From JAICSD01 sp035637115 (lineage in GTDB: Bacteria > Acidobacteriota > Vicinamibacteria > Vicinamibacterales > 2-12-FULL-66-21), in the NCBI GenBank assembly GCA_035637115.1, contig DASPXV010000199.1, positions 1 to 64,000 on the forward strand: a stretch of DNA of 64,000 bases. Direction: 5' to 3'. The position numbers were made by a program, and so were the translations under genes. Of the stretch, positions 44,499-53,814 are shown piece after piece; position 1 is the first letter of the stretch; every line of letters starts with the position of its first letter. The notes under the pieces were generated by a model. The model saw nothing but the letters and a program-made list of their open reading frames with translations. It did not search any database and had not been told where the DNA came from.

Positions 44499-45859
44499 TC
44501 GCTGTCCGATGGCCGATCGACGATATCCGAGGGCCGATGGCCGATGGCCGATGGCCGATGAGCAAGCGCAGAGACCACGGAGGCACGCGGTACAGCCTGT
44601 TGCTCGCCGGTGCTCAGATTCTTGATTTTGACTTTACCCAAATTGACCTCCTCCGCGCCCAATACGGCGACAAAGCGTGCCTGACGGGTGTCCGCGTATT
44701 TGAACGCCTTCCCGAGGTCTTTCCCGCTCCGCAACGTCTCGGGATAAACCTCGACACGCAGCCCGCCGCCGCGAAGCTCACTCGCCAGCCGGAGGGACTC
44801 GTCGATAGTCATTTCGTCGAAGATCGTCACGAGCACGTCAGGGCCGCTCTTGTCCACATCGGCGGAAAACATCGCGCGTTCGCCCATGACGACGAGAATC
44901 CGCTCGAGGCCGAGCGAAAACCCGCAGGCCGGAATCTGCTCGCCGGAGAACATCCCAATCAGGCCGTCGTAGCGGCCTCCGCCGCCCAGACTGCCGATGC
45001 CCTCGACTGCGATTTCCATGATCGCGCCCGTGTAGTACGAGAGGCCGCGCGCGAGCCGGGGGGTGAACTTCACGTGGCCTGCGGCGGGAGTCGCGTCCGC
45101 GAGCGTCATGATCGCGGCCACGTTGGCGCTTGCGCTCGCGCCGAGTTCGGACTTGCGGACCATTGCGTCGAACGCATTCAGGTCTTCGAACGCCGAGAGA
45201 CACGCGTCCGCGGCGCGGCGCTGGATCCCGCGCGCCACGAGATCCTCTTTCACTTTTTCATGACCGATCTTATCCAGCTTGTCGATCGCAATCAGCGCGT
45301 CGGCGTGCTTCGCGGCCTCGACACCGGCGGCGTCCAGCATCGCCGTCAGCAGCGCCCGATGGTTCAACTGGACGGTGAAATCCTTGAACCCCAGCGCCTG
45401 CAGGACCTCGCTGACCGCCGCGATCATCTCGACTTCGACCACTGGGGACGTAGATCCGATCGCATCCACGTCGCACTGATAGAACTCGCGGAAGCGGCCC
45501 CGCGCGGGACGGTCGGCGCGCCATACCGGCTGGATCTGATAGCGCTTAAAAAATTTCGGCAGCTTGCCGCGGTTGTCGGCGACCACGCGCGCGAGCGGCA
45601 CCGTCAGGTCGTAGCGCAGCGCGAGATCCGTCTCTCCCGTTGACGCCCCTTCGCCGCGTCGCAGCACCTTGTATATGAGCTGGTTGCCCTCTTCGCCGTA
45701 CTTCCCTGTCAGCGTCTCGATGTTCTCGAGCGCAGGCGTTTCGAGCGGCTCGAACCCGTAGCGCTCGTACACGCGGCGGACGACGTCGATGACGTATTGG
45801 CGACGTCGAACGTCTTCGGGCAGGAAATCCCGCATGCCGCGGGCCGGTCCAGTGTGCAT
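44495..45859 (-). CDS. hisS: Histidine-tRNA ligase
   Basis: The 454-residue class II enzyme has motif 2 FREFYQCDVDAIG, the histidine-specific block LARGLSYYTGAIMEI and motif 3 GFSLGLERI, plus the C-terminal anticodon domain. After the usual end (about residue 433, TGEQQAVPRASVVSALA) there is a tail of 21 residues with the 7-residue period HRPSAIG / HRPSDIV / DRPSDSE, encoded entirely by a heptamer array. ATG 45859 lies 27 bases from the divergent esterase gene. Confidence 0.96.
   Translation of the reverse strand: MHTGPARGMRDFLPEDVRRRQYVIDVVRRVYERYGFEPLETPALENIETLTGKYGEEGNQLIYKVLRRGEGASTGETDLALRYDLTVPLARVVADNRGKLPKFFKRYQIQPVWRADRPARGRFREFYQCDVDAIGSTSPVVEVEMIAAVSEVLQALGFKDFTVQLNHRALLTAMLDAAGVEAAKHADALIAIDKLDKIGHEKVKEDLVARGIQRRAADACLSAFEDLNAFDAMVRKSELGASASANVAAIMTLADATPAAGHVKFTPRLARGLSYYTGAIMEIAVEGIGSLGGGGRYDGLIGMFSGEQIPACGFSLGLERILVVMGERAMFSADVDKSGPDVLVTIFDEMTIDESLRLASELRGGGLRVEVYPETLRSGKDLGKAFKYADTRQARFVAVLGAEEVNLGKVKIKNLSTGEQQAVPRASVVSALAHRPSAIGHRPSDIVDRPSDSE
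44504..44559. repeat. Heptamer array GGCCGAT, eight copies, inside hisS 3' end
   Basis: Units GTCCGAT, GGCCGAT, CGACGAT, ATCCGAG and then GGCCGAT four times, 56 bp. It ends six bases before the aspS ATG. Same family, copy number and length as 28865-28920. Confidence 0.92.
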
Positions 45860-45886
45860 GCATCGTTATTGTTACACTACGCGGCC

Positions 45887-46963
45887 ATGACACGCTCCGT
45901 CGCCCTCGTGCTCACGACGGCACTCATGTCCGCGGGCCAGGCGGCGCCGCCGCGGCCTCAGCCCCCCACGCGCGACCCGAATACGTCCGGTTTCGTCGTG
46001 GCGAAGGAACTGCCGGACGGCGCGGTGCCACCGGCCGACACGGATGGCAACTTCATCATCGGACCGACGCATCAGCCCGCGCTGGAGATGGCCGCGCAGG
46101 AACTACAGGGCACTGTCTCCATTTTCACGATCAATTCCGCGGCCAGCAGGATTTACCCGGGGATCGCAAGGGACGCTGGAACATTCGGCATTCCCGATCC
46201 AGCGAATCCCGCGAAACTGATCGTCACGACGAGCCACCCGGCGCCTTACACGCGCCGCGTCGCTGTGTACGTACCGAAACAATATGTCAAAGGCACCACC
46301 GCGCCTTTCATCGTCGGTGCCGATGGCCCTGACCAGTTGCTGTTCACGGCGCTCGATGCATTGATCGCGCAGAAGCGCGTGCCGGTGATGATTGCGATTT
46401 CGATTGGGAACGGCAGCGGTGACGCGCAGGGCAGCGAGCGCGGTCTCGAGTACGACACGATGTCGGGACGTTACGCGGAATTCGTCGAGACGGAAGTGCT
46501 GCCACTCGTCGAGACGCAGTACGGCGTCAAGCTGTCGAGAGATCCCGACCAGCGCGCGACGATGGGAACGAGCTCCGGCGCGGCGGCGGCGTTCAGTATG
46601 GCGTGGTATCACCCCGAGCTCTATCACCGCGTCTTGAGCTACTCAGGTACGTTCGTGAACCAGCAGTGGCCTCCCAGCGCGGAGACGCCTCACGGCGCGT
46701 GGGAGTATCACGAGCGCCTGATTCCGGCGAGCCCGCGCAAGCCGATCCGGATCTGGATGGAAGTCGGCGATCGCGACCTGCTCAATCCGAACGCGATGCG
46801 CGACGAGATGCACGACTGGGTCGCCGCCAACGAGAACATGGCGAAAGTTCTCGCGGCGAAGGGCTATCACCATCAGTTCGTGTTCGCCCGCAACTCGGGC
46901 CATGGCGACCGCGCTGTAAAGGCGCAGACGCTGCCCGAAGCGCTCGAGTGGCTCTGGCAGTAG
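45887..46963 (+). CDS. Secreted esterase of the Fes/Esterase-D type
   Basis: ATG 45887 gives 358 residues with a signal peptide (cleavage near residue 19). The alpha/beta-hydrolase domain has the nucleophile MGTSSGAAAAFS, a likely acid in VGDRDLLNP and His in NSGHGD. Family members include enterochelin esterases and glycoside or acyl esterases. The substrate is not evident; a periplasmic role with the adjacent amidohydrolase is possible but they converge. Confidence 0.85.
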   Translation: MTRSVALVLTTALMSAGQAAPPRPQPPTRDPNTSGFVVAKELPDGAVPPADTDGNFIIGPTHQPALEMAAQELQGTVSIFTINSAASRIYPGIARDAGTFGIPDPANPAKLIVTTSHPAPYTRRVAVYVPKQYVKGTTAPFIVGADGPDQLLFTALDALIAQKRVPVMIAISIGNGSGDAQGSERGLEYDTMSGRYAEFVETEVLPLVETQYGVKLSRDPDQRATMGTSSGAAAAFSMAWYHPELYHRVLSYSGTFVNQQWPPSAETPHGAWEYHERLIPASPRKPIRIWMEVGDRDLLNPNAMRDEMHDWVAANENMAKVLAAKGYHHQFVFARNSGHGDRAVKAQTLPEALEWLWQ

Positions 46964-46970
46964 CGCGTGC

Positions 46971-48584
46971 TTACGGCCGCACGGTCGGATACTTGATGCC
47001 GAGCTGATCGAGGTAGGTTTTGTAGCGCGACGGATCGTAGTAGTACTTCTTCATCTCCGGCCGGTACTTGTCCATGATCGACTTGTTCAACCAGATCGCC
47101 GGCTGGTCCTGCGGGCGGATGAGCGGCTCGTACTTCGTCTCCTTCGTCTGCACGTCGCGGAAGTACGTCCACGCCTGCTGCACGAGTTCCGGCCGCATCA
47201 GCAAGTCGAGGATGGTCATCGCCTGAACTTTCGCGCCGGCCGTCACTCCCTTGTGCGCGATCGGCGTCGCCATCGCGATGGCGTTCGCCCAGTTGTGCCC
47301 CGGGAGTCCCGGGATGTTCGACGGATAGCGCAGCGTCACCGTCGGCACGTTCCACGAGATGTCACCGATATCGTCCGAGCCGCCGCCGGTGTTCTCGCGC
47401 ACGGGGCCCTGGAGCTGCTCGCGCAGTTTTGTGTTCAGCCCCTCCGCCCGCGGATTCTTCAACTCCTTCTGCAGCGCTTTCGCGAGCGTCTGATCGTCCT
47501 CGCTCCACTGCGGCAGGCCGACCTTCTGGATGTTCGCCCACGTCGTCTCCGCGACCACTTTGTTGAAGTGCTGCGGCCAGGCGCTTCCCAGCACTCTCGT
47601 CGGCTGCAGTTCGACGCCGGCCATCATCGCGGCGGCCTTCGCGATCGTGTCCCCCGTCTCCCACATCTCCTTGATATGTGGATAGTCGGTCTCGCGGAAG
47701 TAGTACCAGACAGATGCAGTGCGCGGCACGACATTCGGCTGATCGCCGCCGTCGACGATGACGTTGTGCGAGCGCTGGCTGAGACGCAGGTGCTCGCGGC
47801 GGAAGTTCCAGCCGATGTCCATCAGCTCCACCGCGTCGAGCGCGCTACGGCCGCGCCACGGATTTCCGGCAGCGTGTGCGGTCTCGCCAAGGAATGAGTA
47901 CTGAACCGACACGAGGCCCGTGCCGTCGCGCGGGCCCCAGCTCACGTCAAGATTTTCCGACACGTGCGTGAAGAGCGCGATATCGACATCCTTGAAGAGT
48001 CCCGCGCGGATGAAGTACGCCTTGCTGCCGACGAGCTCCTCGGCGGTCCCCGGCCAGATGCGCAGCGTGCCGGAGAGGTGCTCGCGCTCCATGATCTTCT
48101 TCACGGCGAGCGCCGCCGTGATGTTCACCGCCTGCCCGGAGTTGTGCCCCTCGCCGTGCCCGGGCGCGCCTTCGATCATCGGGTCGTGCCACGCGACGCC
48201 CGGTTTCTGCGACGCCTGCGGGATGCAGTCGATGTCCGATCCCAGCGCGATCACCGGCTTGCCGGAACCCCAGGTCGCCATGAACGCCGTCGGGATTCCC
48301 GCGATCCCTTCCTGCACCGCGAACCCGTTCTTCTTCAGCGTGTCGATCAGATACCGGTTGGTCTCGACCTCCTGGAAGCCGAGCTCGCCGTAGCTGAAGA
48401 TCTGGTCGACCATCTGCTGCGAGAACACCTTTCGGTTCTCGACGTCGGCGACGGCCTCCTGTTTCAGCGCTTCGAGTTTCGGATTCGGCGCGGCGGACTT
48501 GGGCGCGGGCGCGCGCTGCGCGAGCGGAGCCGCGGCGACCGCGGCGACGATGCCGAGGGTGATGAGCGACGAGCGTGCGTACAT
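46971..48584 (-). CDS. Secreted M20-family amidohydrolase (AbgB-like)
   Basis: The 537-residue protein has a signal peptide (cleavage after A-P-L-A near 22). The M20 metallopeptidase core has metal-ligand blocks GSDIDCIPQ, GHGEGHNSGQ and TAEELVGSK, with a dimerisation domain in between. Residues match the aminobenzoyl-glutamate utilisation protein B group. The enzyme probably hydrolyses an amide of an amino acid or dipeptide in the periplasm. It is convergent with the esterase (7-base gap). Confidence 0.87.
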   Translation of the reverse strand: MYARSSLITLGIVAAVAAAPLAQRAPAPKSAAPNPKLEALKQEAVADVENRKVFSQQMVDQIFSYGELGFQEVETNRYLIDTLKKNGFAVQEGIAGIPTAFMATWGSGKPVIALGSDIDCIPQASQKPGVAWHDPMIEGAPGHGEGHNSGQAVNITAALAVKKIMEREHLSGTLRIWPGTAEELVGSKAYFIRAGLFKDVDIALFTHVSENLDVSWGPRDGTGLVSVQYSFLGETAHAAGNPWRGRSALDAVELMDIGWNFRREHLRLSQRSHNVIVDGGDQPNVVPRTASVWYYFRETDYPHIKEMWETGDTIAKAAAMMAGVELQPTRVLGSAWPQHFNKVVAETTWANIQKVGLPQWSEDDQTLAKALQKELKNPRAEGLNTKLREQLQGPVRENTGGGSDDIGDISWNVPTVTLRYPSNIPGLPGHNWANAIAMATPIAHKGVTAGAKVQAMTILDLLMRPELVQQAWTYFRDVQTKETKYEPLIRPQDQPAIWLNKSIMDKYRPEMKKYYYDPSRYKTYLDQLGIKYPTVRP

Positions 48585-48919
48585 GCGCGCGATTATATCC
48601 GCGGGGTTGGCTTGCCCGCCGTAGCCTTGGCGAAGGCGGCAGCCGTTAACCCGAAGGAATCATCTCGTGGCCGGTGACAATCGGCTGGGGCACATCGAGG
48701 CGGCGGGTCATCGCGGTCTCGTCGCACGTCCGGCGACCGTTGGGCTGTATTGGCTGTCGCTGCGGCCGGCACACTTGCAGTTCGATCGTCAACGACGCGA
48801 CGAAATGGAGACCCGTTGCGTTCAGTGGCTCCCGTTCGCTGCCCAAATCAACCTGGCGCCATGACCAGTGCGCCGTCGTTACCGTGGGATGACACGCGTC
48901 AACTCGACGTCATTCTGCC
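48585..48919. other. Intergenic region without a recognisable gene
   Basis: Several short frames exist on both strands, none with codon bias or a ribosome site. The only structure seen is the hairpin listed next. Confidence 0.5.
48618..48640. repeat. REP-like hairpin
   Basis: GCC-GTA-GCCTT-GGCG-AAGGC-GGC forms a stem of 5 plus 3 pairs with a 3-base bulge. Its neighbourhood (GGCTTGCCCGCC before it) is like a dispersed acidobacterial palindrome as I remember it, but only one copy was seen in this window. Confidence 0.35.
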
Positions 48920-51334
48920 TTACTCCACTCGCAGCGCCACCAGCGGATCGATCCGCGACGCGCGCCGCGCGGGCAGATAGCCGGCCAGCAGCGCCACGCT
49001 GCCGAGCACCAGCAGCATCACCGCGAAGGTCACCGGATCCGTCGCGGTCACGCCGAACAGCAGGCCGCTCACCGATCGGCCGACCGCCCACGACGCCGCG
49101 ACACCGAGGACCATGCCGATCGCCGACAGACCAAGCGTCTGGCCGACAATCCGGCGCTGGACGTCACCCGCGGACGCACCGAGCGCCATGCGGATCCCGA
49201 TCTCCTGCGTTCGCTGGCTGACCGAGTACGAAATCAACGCGTAAATCCCCAGCGACGCCAGAATGAGCGCGAAGACAGCGAATCCGCCGAGCATCAGCAC
49301 GATCAATCGTCGCGGCGACACCGACTTGTCCACCAGCTGCTGGAGCGTGCGGGCCTGATTGCCCGGCAGGTTGGGCGCGAGCGGCTTCAGCGTCTCGCGC
49401 ATGGCGGACACGAGCGGCGCCGTCGCCATCGACGAACGGACCACGAGATCCACTGACGGGAGATCCGCACACTGCCGCAAAGGAATGTACATCTCGTTGC
49501 CCGACGCCTGCTCGAGCGCCAGGTGCCGCACGTCGCCGACAACACCGACGATCTTCCGTTCAGGCGCGCACGCATTCAGCAGGATCTTGCCGACCGGATC
49601 CTGCCCCGGGAACACCCGCTTCGCCATTGTCTCGTTGATCACGATCACCGGCTCGCTCGTCGCGATGTCCTGCGGCGAAATGTCACGGCCGGCCTTCAGC
49701 GGGATGCCCATTGCCGCGGGATAGCCGTCGCTGACGATACGCACGAACACGGATGCGAACCTGCCGCGCTCGACGGGAACGCCCTTCGGCCGGATGCCCC
49801 AGGTCCGGTTCTTCCCGAGCGGCAGCGCGTCGGTGATGCCGGCAGCCTGGACGCCCGGCAGCGCGCGGATGCGCCGCAGCACTTCGTCGATGTAGGCAAT
49901 CCGCTTCTCGCGCGTGTCGTACGAAGCGTCGGGATCGACGCGGATCGTCACCGCCTGCGACGGACGGAACCCGAGATCCACATCGAGCACGCGGATGAAA
50001 CTTCTCAGGAGCAGACCCGCACCGACGAGCAGCACGCACGCAAACGCGATCTCTGAGACGACGAGCGCGTTTCGAATCCAGGTGCGCCGGCCTGTCGATC
50101 CGTGGCTCGCGTCCTTCAGGGCGTCGTGCAGCGCCTTTTCCGGCGCGTTGAATGCGGGCGCGAGTCCGAACACGATGCCGGTGAGGATCGCGATCACGAC
50201 GATAAAGCCGAGCGTGGCGCCATCCGTGTGCACGCGCAGCAGCAGCGGCACGCTGACCGCGTCGAGCCGCGCGAGCGCGCGCGTGCCGGCGATCGCAATC
50301 AGTACGCCCAGCACCGCGCCACTGCACGAGAGGACGATGCCCTCGGTGAGCATCTGCGCGATCAGCCGGCCGCGCCCCGCGCCGAGCGCCGTACGAATCG
50401 CGATCTCTCTCTGCCGCGCGGCGGTCCGCGCGAGGAGCAGGTTGGACAAGTTCGCGCAGACGATCAGCATGACGACGCCGACCGCGCCGGTAAGCACCCA
50501 CAACGCGAGCCGCATCCGGCCGTTCACCTGGTCGGCGAGCGGCTTGACGAATCCCTCGAAGCTATTGCGATCGTTATCGTGCTCCCGGGTCAGCTGCGTC
50601 GCGATGCTCCGCGTGTCCGCCTGCGCCTGCGCCACGGTGACGCCCGGCTTCAGCCGGCCGATCATCGCCATCGTGTTTCCCCAGCGGTTCGTCTCAGGGC
50701 TGAGGGGAAACGGGAAATACAGATCGAAGTGGCTGCCCGGTGCGAAAACCGAGGCGAAGTCGAACGACTCGGGCAGCACGCCGACGACGGTCGTCGCCTC
50801 GTCGTTGATGGTGAGGGGCGAGCCGACGATCGAGGGATCCGAGGCGAAACGGCGCGCCCATAGTCCGTGACTGAGAAGGACGGCTTTGGGTCCGTGCCAT
50901 TTGCATTCTTCGGCGGTGAACGTCCGCCCGAGTTGAGGCCGGACGCCGAGCACGTCGAAAAAATTATCCGAGACCGGCACGCCGCTCACGCGTTCGGGCT
51001 CCCCGCGTCCGCTGATCACGTTATCGCCGACGCCATAGAACGCCATGTAACCGGCGACCGCCGTCATCGTCTGGGTCCGTTCGCGCAGGTCCAGCATGTG
51101 GCCGACCTGCGTGGTCTGGCCGGAAAGGCCGGCTGCGTCGTGGTTCGCGATCCAGACGAGACGATTGGGTTCGGAGAATGGCAACGGCCGGAGGAGCAGC
51201 GTGTTGACGACGCTGAACACCGTCGAGCTGGCGCCGATGCCGAGGCCGGCGATCGCGATAGCGAAGGCGGCAAATCCAGCATCACGGCGGAGCGTACGGA
51301 CGGTGTGACGGAGATCCTGAAGCAGTCTGGCCAT
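48920..51334 (-). CDS. ABC transporter permease of the ADOP type
   Basis: From ATG 51334 the protein has 804 residues (an upstream start at 51382 is possible). It has an N-terminal helix (about 20-45), MacB-type core, FtsX block (about 270-390), second core and a second FtsX block with SLGIYALISYSVSQRTQEIG. It lacks an adjacent ATPase, as in the other ADOP permease at 2475. It ends with the characteristic LPARRASRIDPLVALRVE. It is divergent from the ligase gene. Confidence 0.9.
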   Translation of the reverse strand: MARLLQDLRHTVRTLRRDAGFAAFAIAIAGLGIGASSTVFSVVNTLLLRPLPFSEPNRLVWIANHDAAGLSGQTTQVGHMLDLRERTQTMTAVAGYMAFYGVGDNVISGRGEPERVSGVPVSDNFFDVLGVRPQLGRTFTAEECKWHGPKAVLLSHGLWARRFASDPSIVGSPLTINDEATTVVGVLPESFDFASVFAPGSHFDLYFPFPLSPETNRWGNTMAMIGRLKPGVTVAQAQADTRSIATQLTREHDNDRNSFEGFVKPLADQVNGRMRLALWVLTGAVGVVMLIVCANLSNLLLARTAARQREIAIRTALGAGRGRLIAQMLTEGIVLSCSGAVLGVLIAIAGTRALARLDAVSVPLLLRVHTDGATLGFIVVIAILTGIVFGLAPAFNAPEKALHDALKDASHGSTGRRTWIRNALVVSEIAFACVLLVGAGLLLRSFIRVLDVDLGFRPSQAVTIRVDPDASYDTREKRIAYIDEVLRRIRALPGVQAAGITDALPLGKNRTWGIRPKGVPVERGRFASVFVRIVSDGYPAAMGIPLKAGRDISPQDIATSEPVIVINETMAKRVFPGQDPVGKILLNACAPERKIVGVVGDVRHLALEQASGNEMYIPLRQCADLPSVDLVVRSSMATAPLVSAMRETLKPLAPNLPGNQARTLQQLVDKSVSPRRLIVLMLGGFAVFALILASLGIYALISYSVSQRTQEIGIRMALGASAGDVQRRIVGQTLGLSAIGMVLGVAASWAVGRSVSGLLFGVTATDPVTFAVMLLVLGSVALLAGYLPARRASRIDPLVALRVE

Positions 51335-51383
51335 GGTTGCTTTGACGGGGGTGCCGCCGTTAACGTTGGTGACGGACCTCATC

Positions 51384-52472
51384 GTGACGGATTTCCCAAT
51401 CGCACCGCCAATCGAGCCGATGCTGTCCAGGGTCGCGGAGGAGCTGCCCGTCGCGCACGGCTTCCTGTTCGAGCCGAAGTGGGACGGCTTTCGCGCAATT
51501 GTGTTCCGCGGCGGCGGCGATGTTTACATCCAGAGCCGCGATCTGCGGCCGCTGGATCGCTACTTTCCGGAGCTGCACGACGGCTTGATCGCCGCGTTAC
51601 CAGATGGCTGTGTGATCGACGGCGAGATCGTGATCGCGACGCCACGCGGACTGGACTTCGATCTGCTGCAGCTGCGGTTGCATCCAGCCGCGTCACGCGT
51701 CGCGAAGCTGGCGAAGGAAACGCCAGCCGCGTTCGTCGCGTTCGATCTGCTCGCCGCCGGTGGACGCGACCTGCGATCGAAGCCGCTCGAGGAGCGGCGC
51801 ACGCAGCTCGAGGCGCTGCTCGGCACCGCCGGCGAGCCCGTTCACCTGACGCCGATGACGCGCGACCGCGCCGTCGCGGCCGACTGGCTGACACGCTTCG
51901 AAGGCGCGGGGCTCGACGGTGTCATGGCCAAGCCGGCGGCCGGCATATACGAGCCTGGCAAGCGCACGATGTTCAAGATCAAGCACGCGCGCACCGCCGA
52001 TTGCGTTGTCGCGGGATTTCGCTGGCACAAGACCGGGCCGGGAACGCTGGTCGGCTCGCTGCTGCTCGGACTCTACGACGAGGCGGGGGCGCTCCATCAC
52101 GTCGGCGTGACCTCGTCGTTCACGATGCAGAAGCGGAAGGAGCTCGCGGCGCTGCTCGAACCGATGCGCAAGAACGCGATGAAGGATCACCCCTGGCGCG
52201 ACTGGGCCTCGGCCGACGGCGAGTCGACGCGGATGCCGGGCGGGCAGAGTCGATGGAGCGCGGGGAAGGATCTCTCGTGGGAGCCTGTACGCATCGAGCG
52301 CGTGTGCGAGGTGAAGTACGACCACATGCAGGGGCCGCGATTCCGCCACGCCGCGATCTTTCAGCGATGGCGTCCCGACAAGCGTCCGGCCGACTGCCGC
52401 TACGACCAGCTCGAGATCACGGCGCCTTACGAGCTCGAGAAGGTGTTCGGCGCCGCGCGCTCCGATCGCTGA
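51384..52472 (+). CDS. ATP-dependent DNA ligase, LigC type
   Basis: From GTG 51384 the enzyme has 362 residues (ATG 51333 would overlap the divergent gene). The adenylation Lys is K32 in EPKWDGFRA; motif IIIa/IV GLDGVMAKPA and motif V MFKIKHARTADCVV follow, with a C-terminal OB domain. The length and lack of other domains fit bacterial LigC, a repair ligase. The 3' end overlaps the convergent polymerase-domain gene by 56 bp. Confidence 0.9.
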   Translation: MTDFPIAPPIEPMLSRVAEELPVAHGFLFEPKWDGFRAIVFRGGGDVYIQSRDLRPLDRYFPELHDGLIAALPDGCVIDGEIVIATPRGLDFDLLQLRLHPAASRVAKLAKETPAAFVAFDLLAAGGRDLRSKPLEERRTQLEALLGTAGEPVHLTPMTRDRAVAADWLTRFEGAGLDGVMAKPAAGIYEPGKRTMFKIKHARTADCVVAGFRWHKTGPGTLVGSLLLGLYDEAGALHHVGVTSSFTMQKRKELAALLEPMRKNAMKDHPWRDWASADGESTRMPGGQSRWSAGKDLSWEPVRIERVCEVKYDHMQGPRFRHAAIFQRWRPDKRPADCRYDQLEITAPYELEKVFGAARSDR

Positions 52473-53724
52473 CGGCCCGCCACTCGTCATGCATGTTTTC
52501 GTCGGGATCGAGCGGCTCCTGGACGGGACGCAGCTCCGGCGGGACGTGCTGCAGGTTCACGCGCACGCGCGTCCAGGTGCGGAAGCGTCCGCGGAGACCG
52601 TCGACGAGAATATCGGCGGGTTCGAGATGCGCCGCCGCGGCGGAATGCCGCGCTTTCCACCGTTCGAGTCCCGCCAGCGCGTCCGCTTTCTCGCGGGCGC
52701 GTCCGATCTCGATCAGCGGGTGCTTTGGCATGCGCCTGCGCGACGGCGCGACGCGGGACGCTTCGCCGGGCTGCTTGCGGTAGTGCGGCGGCCACGGAGC
52801 GTCGCCCAGCCCGTCGGCCTGTTGCCGCGCCGACAGTTCCAGTAGTGCGTCGAGCGAACCGGCATGACGATCCATGTCGCGATGCAGATCGCCAAGGCGG
52901 GCGTATCGCGCCGGCATTGTGGCCAGCGTGAAGTCGGCCGGATTGCAGTCCGCGATCTCCTCCCATGTCAGCGGCGCGGACACGCGGGCGTCGGCCGTCG
53001 GGCGCACGGAATACGCGCTTGCGACGGTTCGATCCTTCGCGTTCTGGTTGTAGTCGATGAAGACGCCGTGCCGCTCTTCCTTCCACCACTTGCTCGTCGC
53101 GAGTGTCGGGGCGCGCCGCTCGACTTCACGCGCCAGCGCAAGCGCGGCGCGACGCACCTGATCGAACGTCCAGCGGCGCTGGATGCGGACGAACACGTGC
53201 ATCCCACGTGAGCCCGATGTCTTCGGCCACCCCGTCAGACCCACTTCGTCGAGCACGGCTTTCACGATCGCGGCCACCTCGCGAATCTGCGGCCAGTCCA
53301 CGCCCGGCACCGGATCCAGATCGACACGCAATTCGTCGGGATGATCGAGATCGTCGGCGCGCACGGGATGGGGATGTAGTTCGAGACACGCAAGATTCGC
53401 CATCCACGCAAGCGCGGCGGCATCGCGCGGGACGATCTCTTCCGCCGAGCGGCCTGAGGGAAACTGCAGCGATACAACCTCGATCCACTCGGGTCGCGAT
53501 CGCGGCGCTCTCTTCTGGTAGAAGAACTCGCCACCGACGCCGTCGGGATAGCGGACGAGCACATTCGGACGGTGTCCGGCGCCCTGAAGCGCGCCCTCAG
53601 CGATGGCGAGGTAATAGCGCGCGAGATCGAGCTTGGTCTGGCCGGTCTGCGGAAACAGGACCTTGTGCGGGTTCGAAACCGATACCGCGCGGCCGGCGAC
53701 CTCGAGGGTTTCCTGTTCGCTCAC
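52417..53724 (-). CDS. LigD-type polymerase (primase-polymerase) domain protein
   Basis: From GTG 53724 the protein has 435 residues. It begins like LigD PolDom (VSNPHKVLFPQTGQTKLDLA), has the catalytic acid pair in DLDPVPG, GSRGMHVFVRI and FIDYNQNAKDRTVASAYSVR. A basic C-terminal tail of about 140 residues follows. PolDom enzymes add NTPs or dNTPs at DNA ends in bacterial NHEJ. With the neighbouring LigC-like ligase it resembles a split LigD; no Ku gene is in the window. Confidence 0.88.
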   Translation of the reverse strand: MSEQETLEVAGRAVSVSNPHKVLFPQTGQTKLDLARYYLAIAEGALQGAGHRPNVLVRYPDGVGGEFFYQKRAPRSRPEWIEVVSLQFPSGRSAEEIVPRDAAALAWMANLACLELHPHPVRADDLDHPDELRVDLDPVPGVDWPQIREVAAIVKAVLDEVGLTGWPKTSGSRGMHVFVRIQRRWTFDQVRRAALALAREVERRAPTLATSKWWKEERHGVFIDYNQNAKDRTVASAYSVRPTADARVSAPLTWEEIADCNPADFTLATMPARYARLGDLHRDMDRHAGSLDALLELSARQQADGLGDAPWPPHYRKQPGEASRVAPSRRRMPKHPLIEIGRAREKADALAGLERWKARHSAAAAHLEPADILVDGLRGRFRTWTRVRVNLQHVPPELRPVQEPLDPDENMHDEWRAVSDRSARRRTPSRARKAP

Positions 53725-53814
53725 CGAATCGTCCGCTCGCGTCTGAACATACCACTCCGGCGACTTTCCCAAAGCCGCGACGAAATGGAATACGATCCAC
53801 CGCCAGGAGGAAGG

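Noticed and set aside
5384..44559. CRISPR array interpretation of the short repeats
   Set aside because: Units are 7-9 bases and contiguous without spacers, and no cas genes are present.
48585..48919. Small ORFs in the gap upstream of the M20 peptidase
   Set aside because: No codon bias, ribosome site or recognisable motif on either strand.
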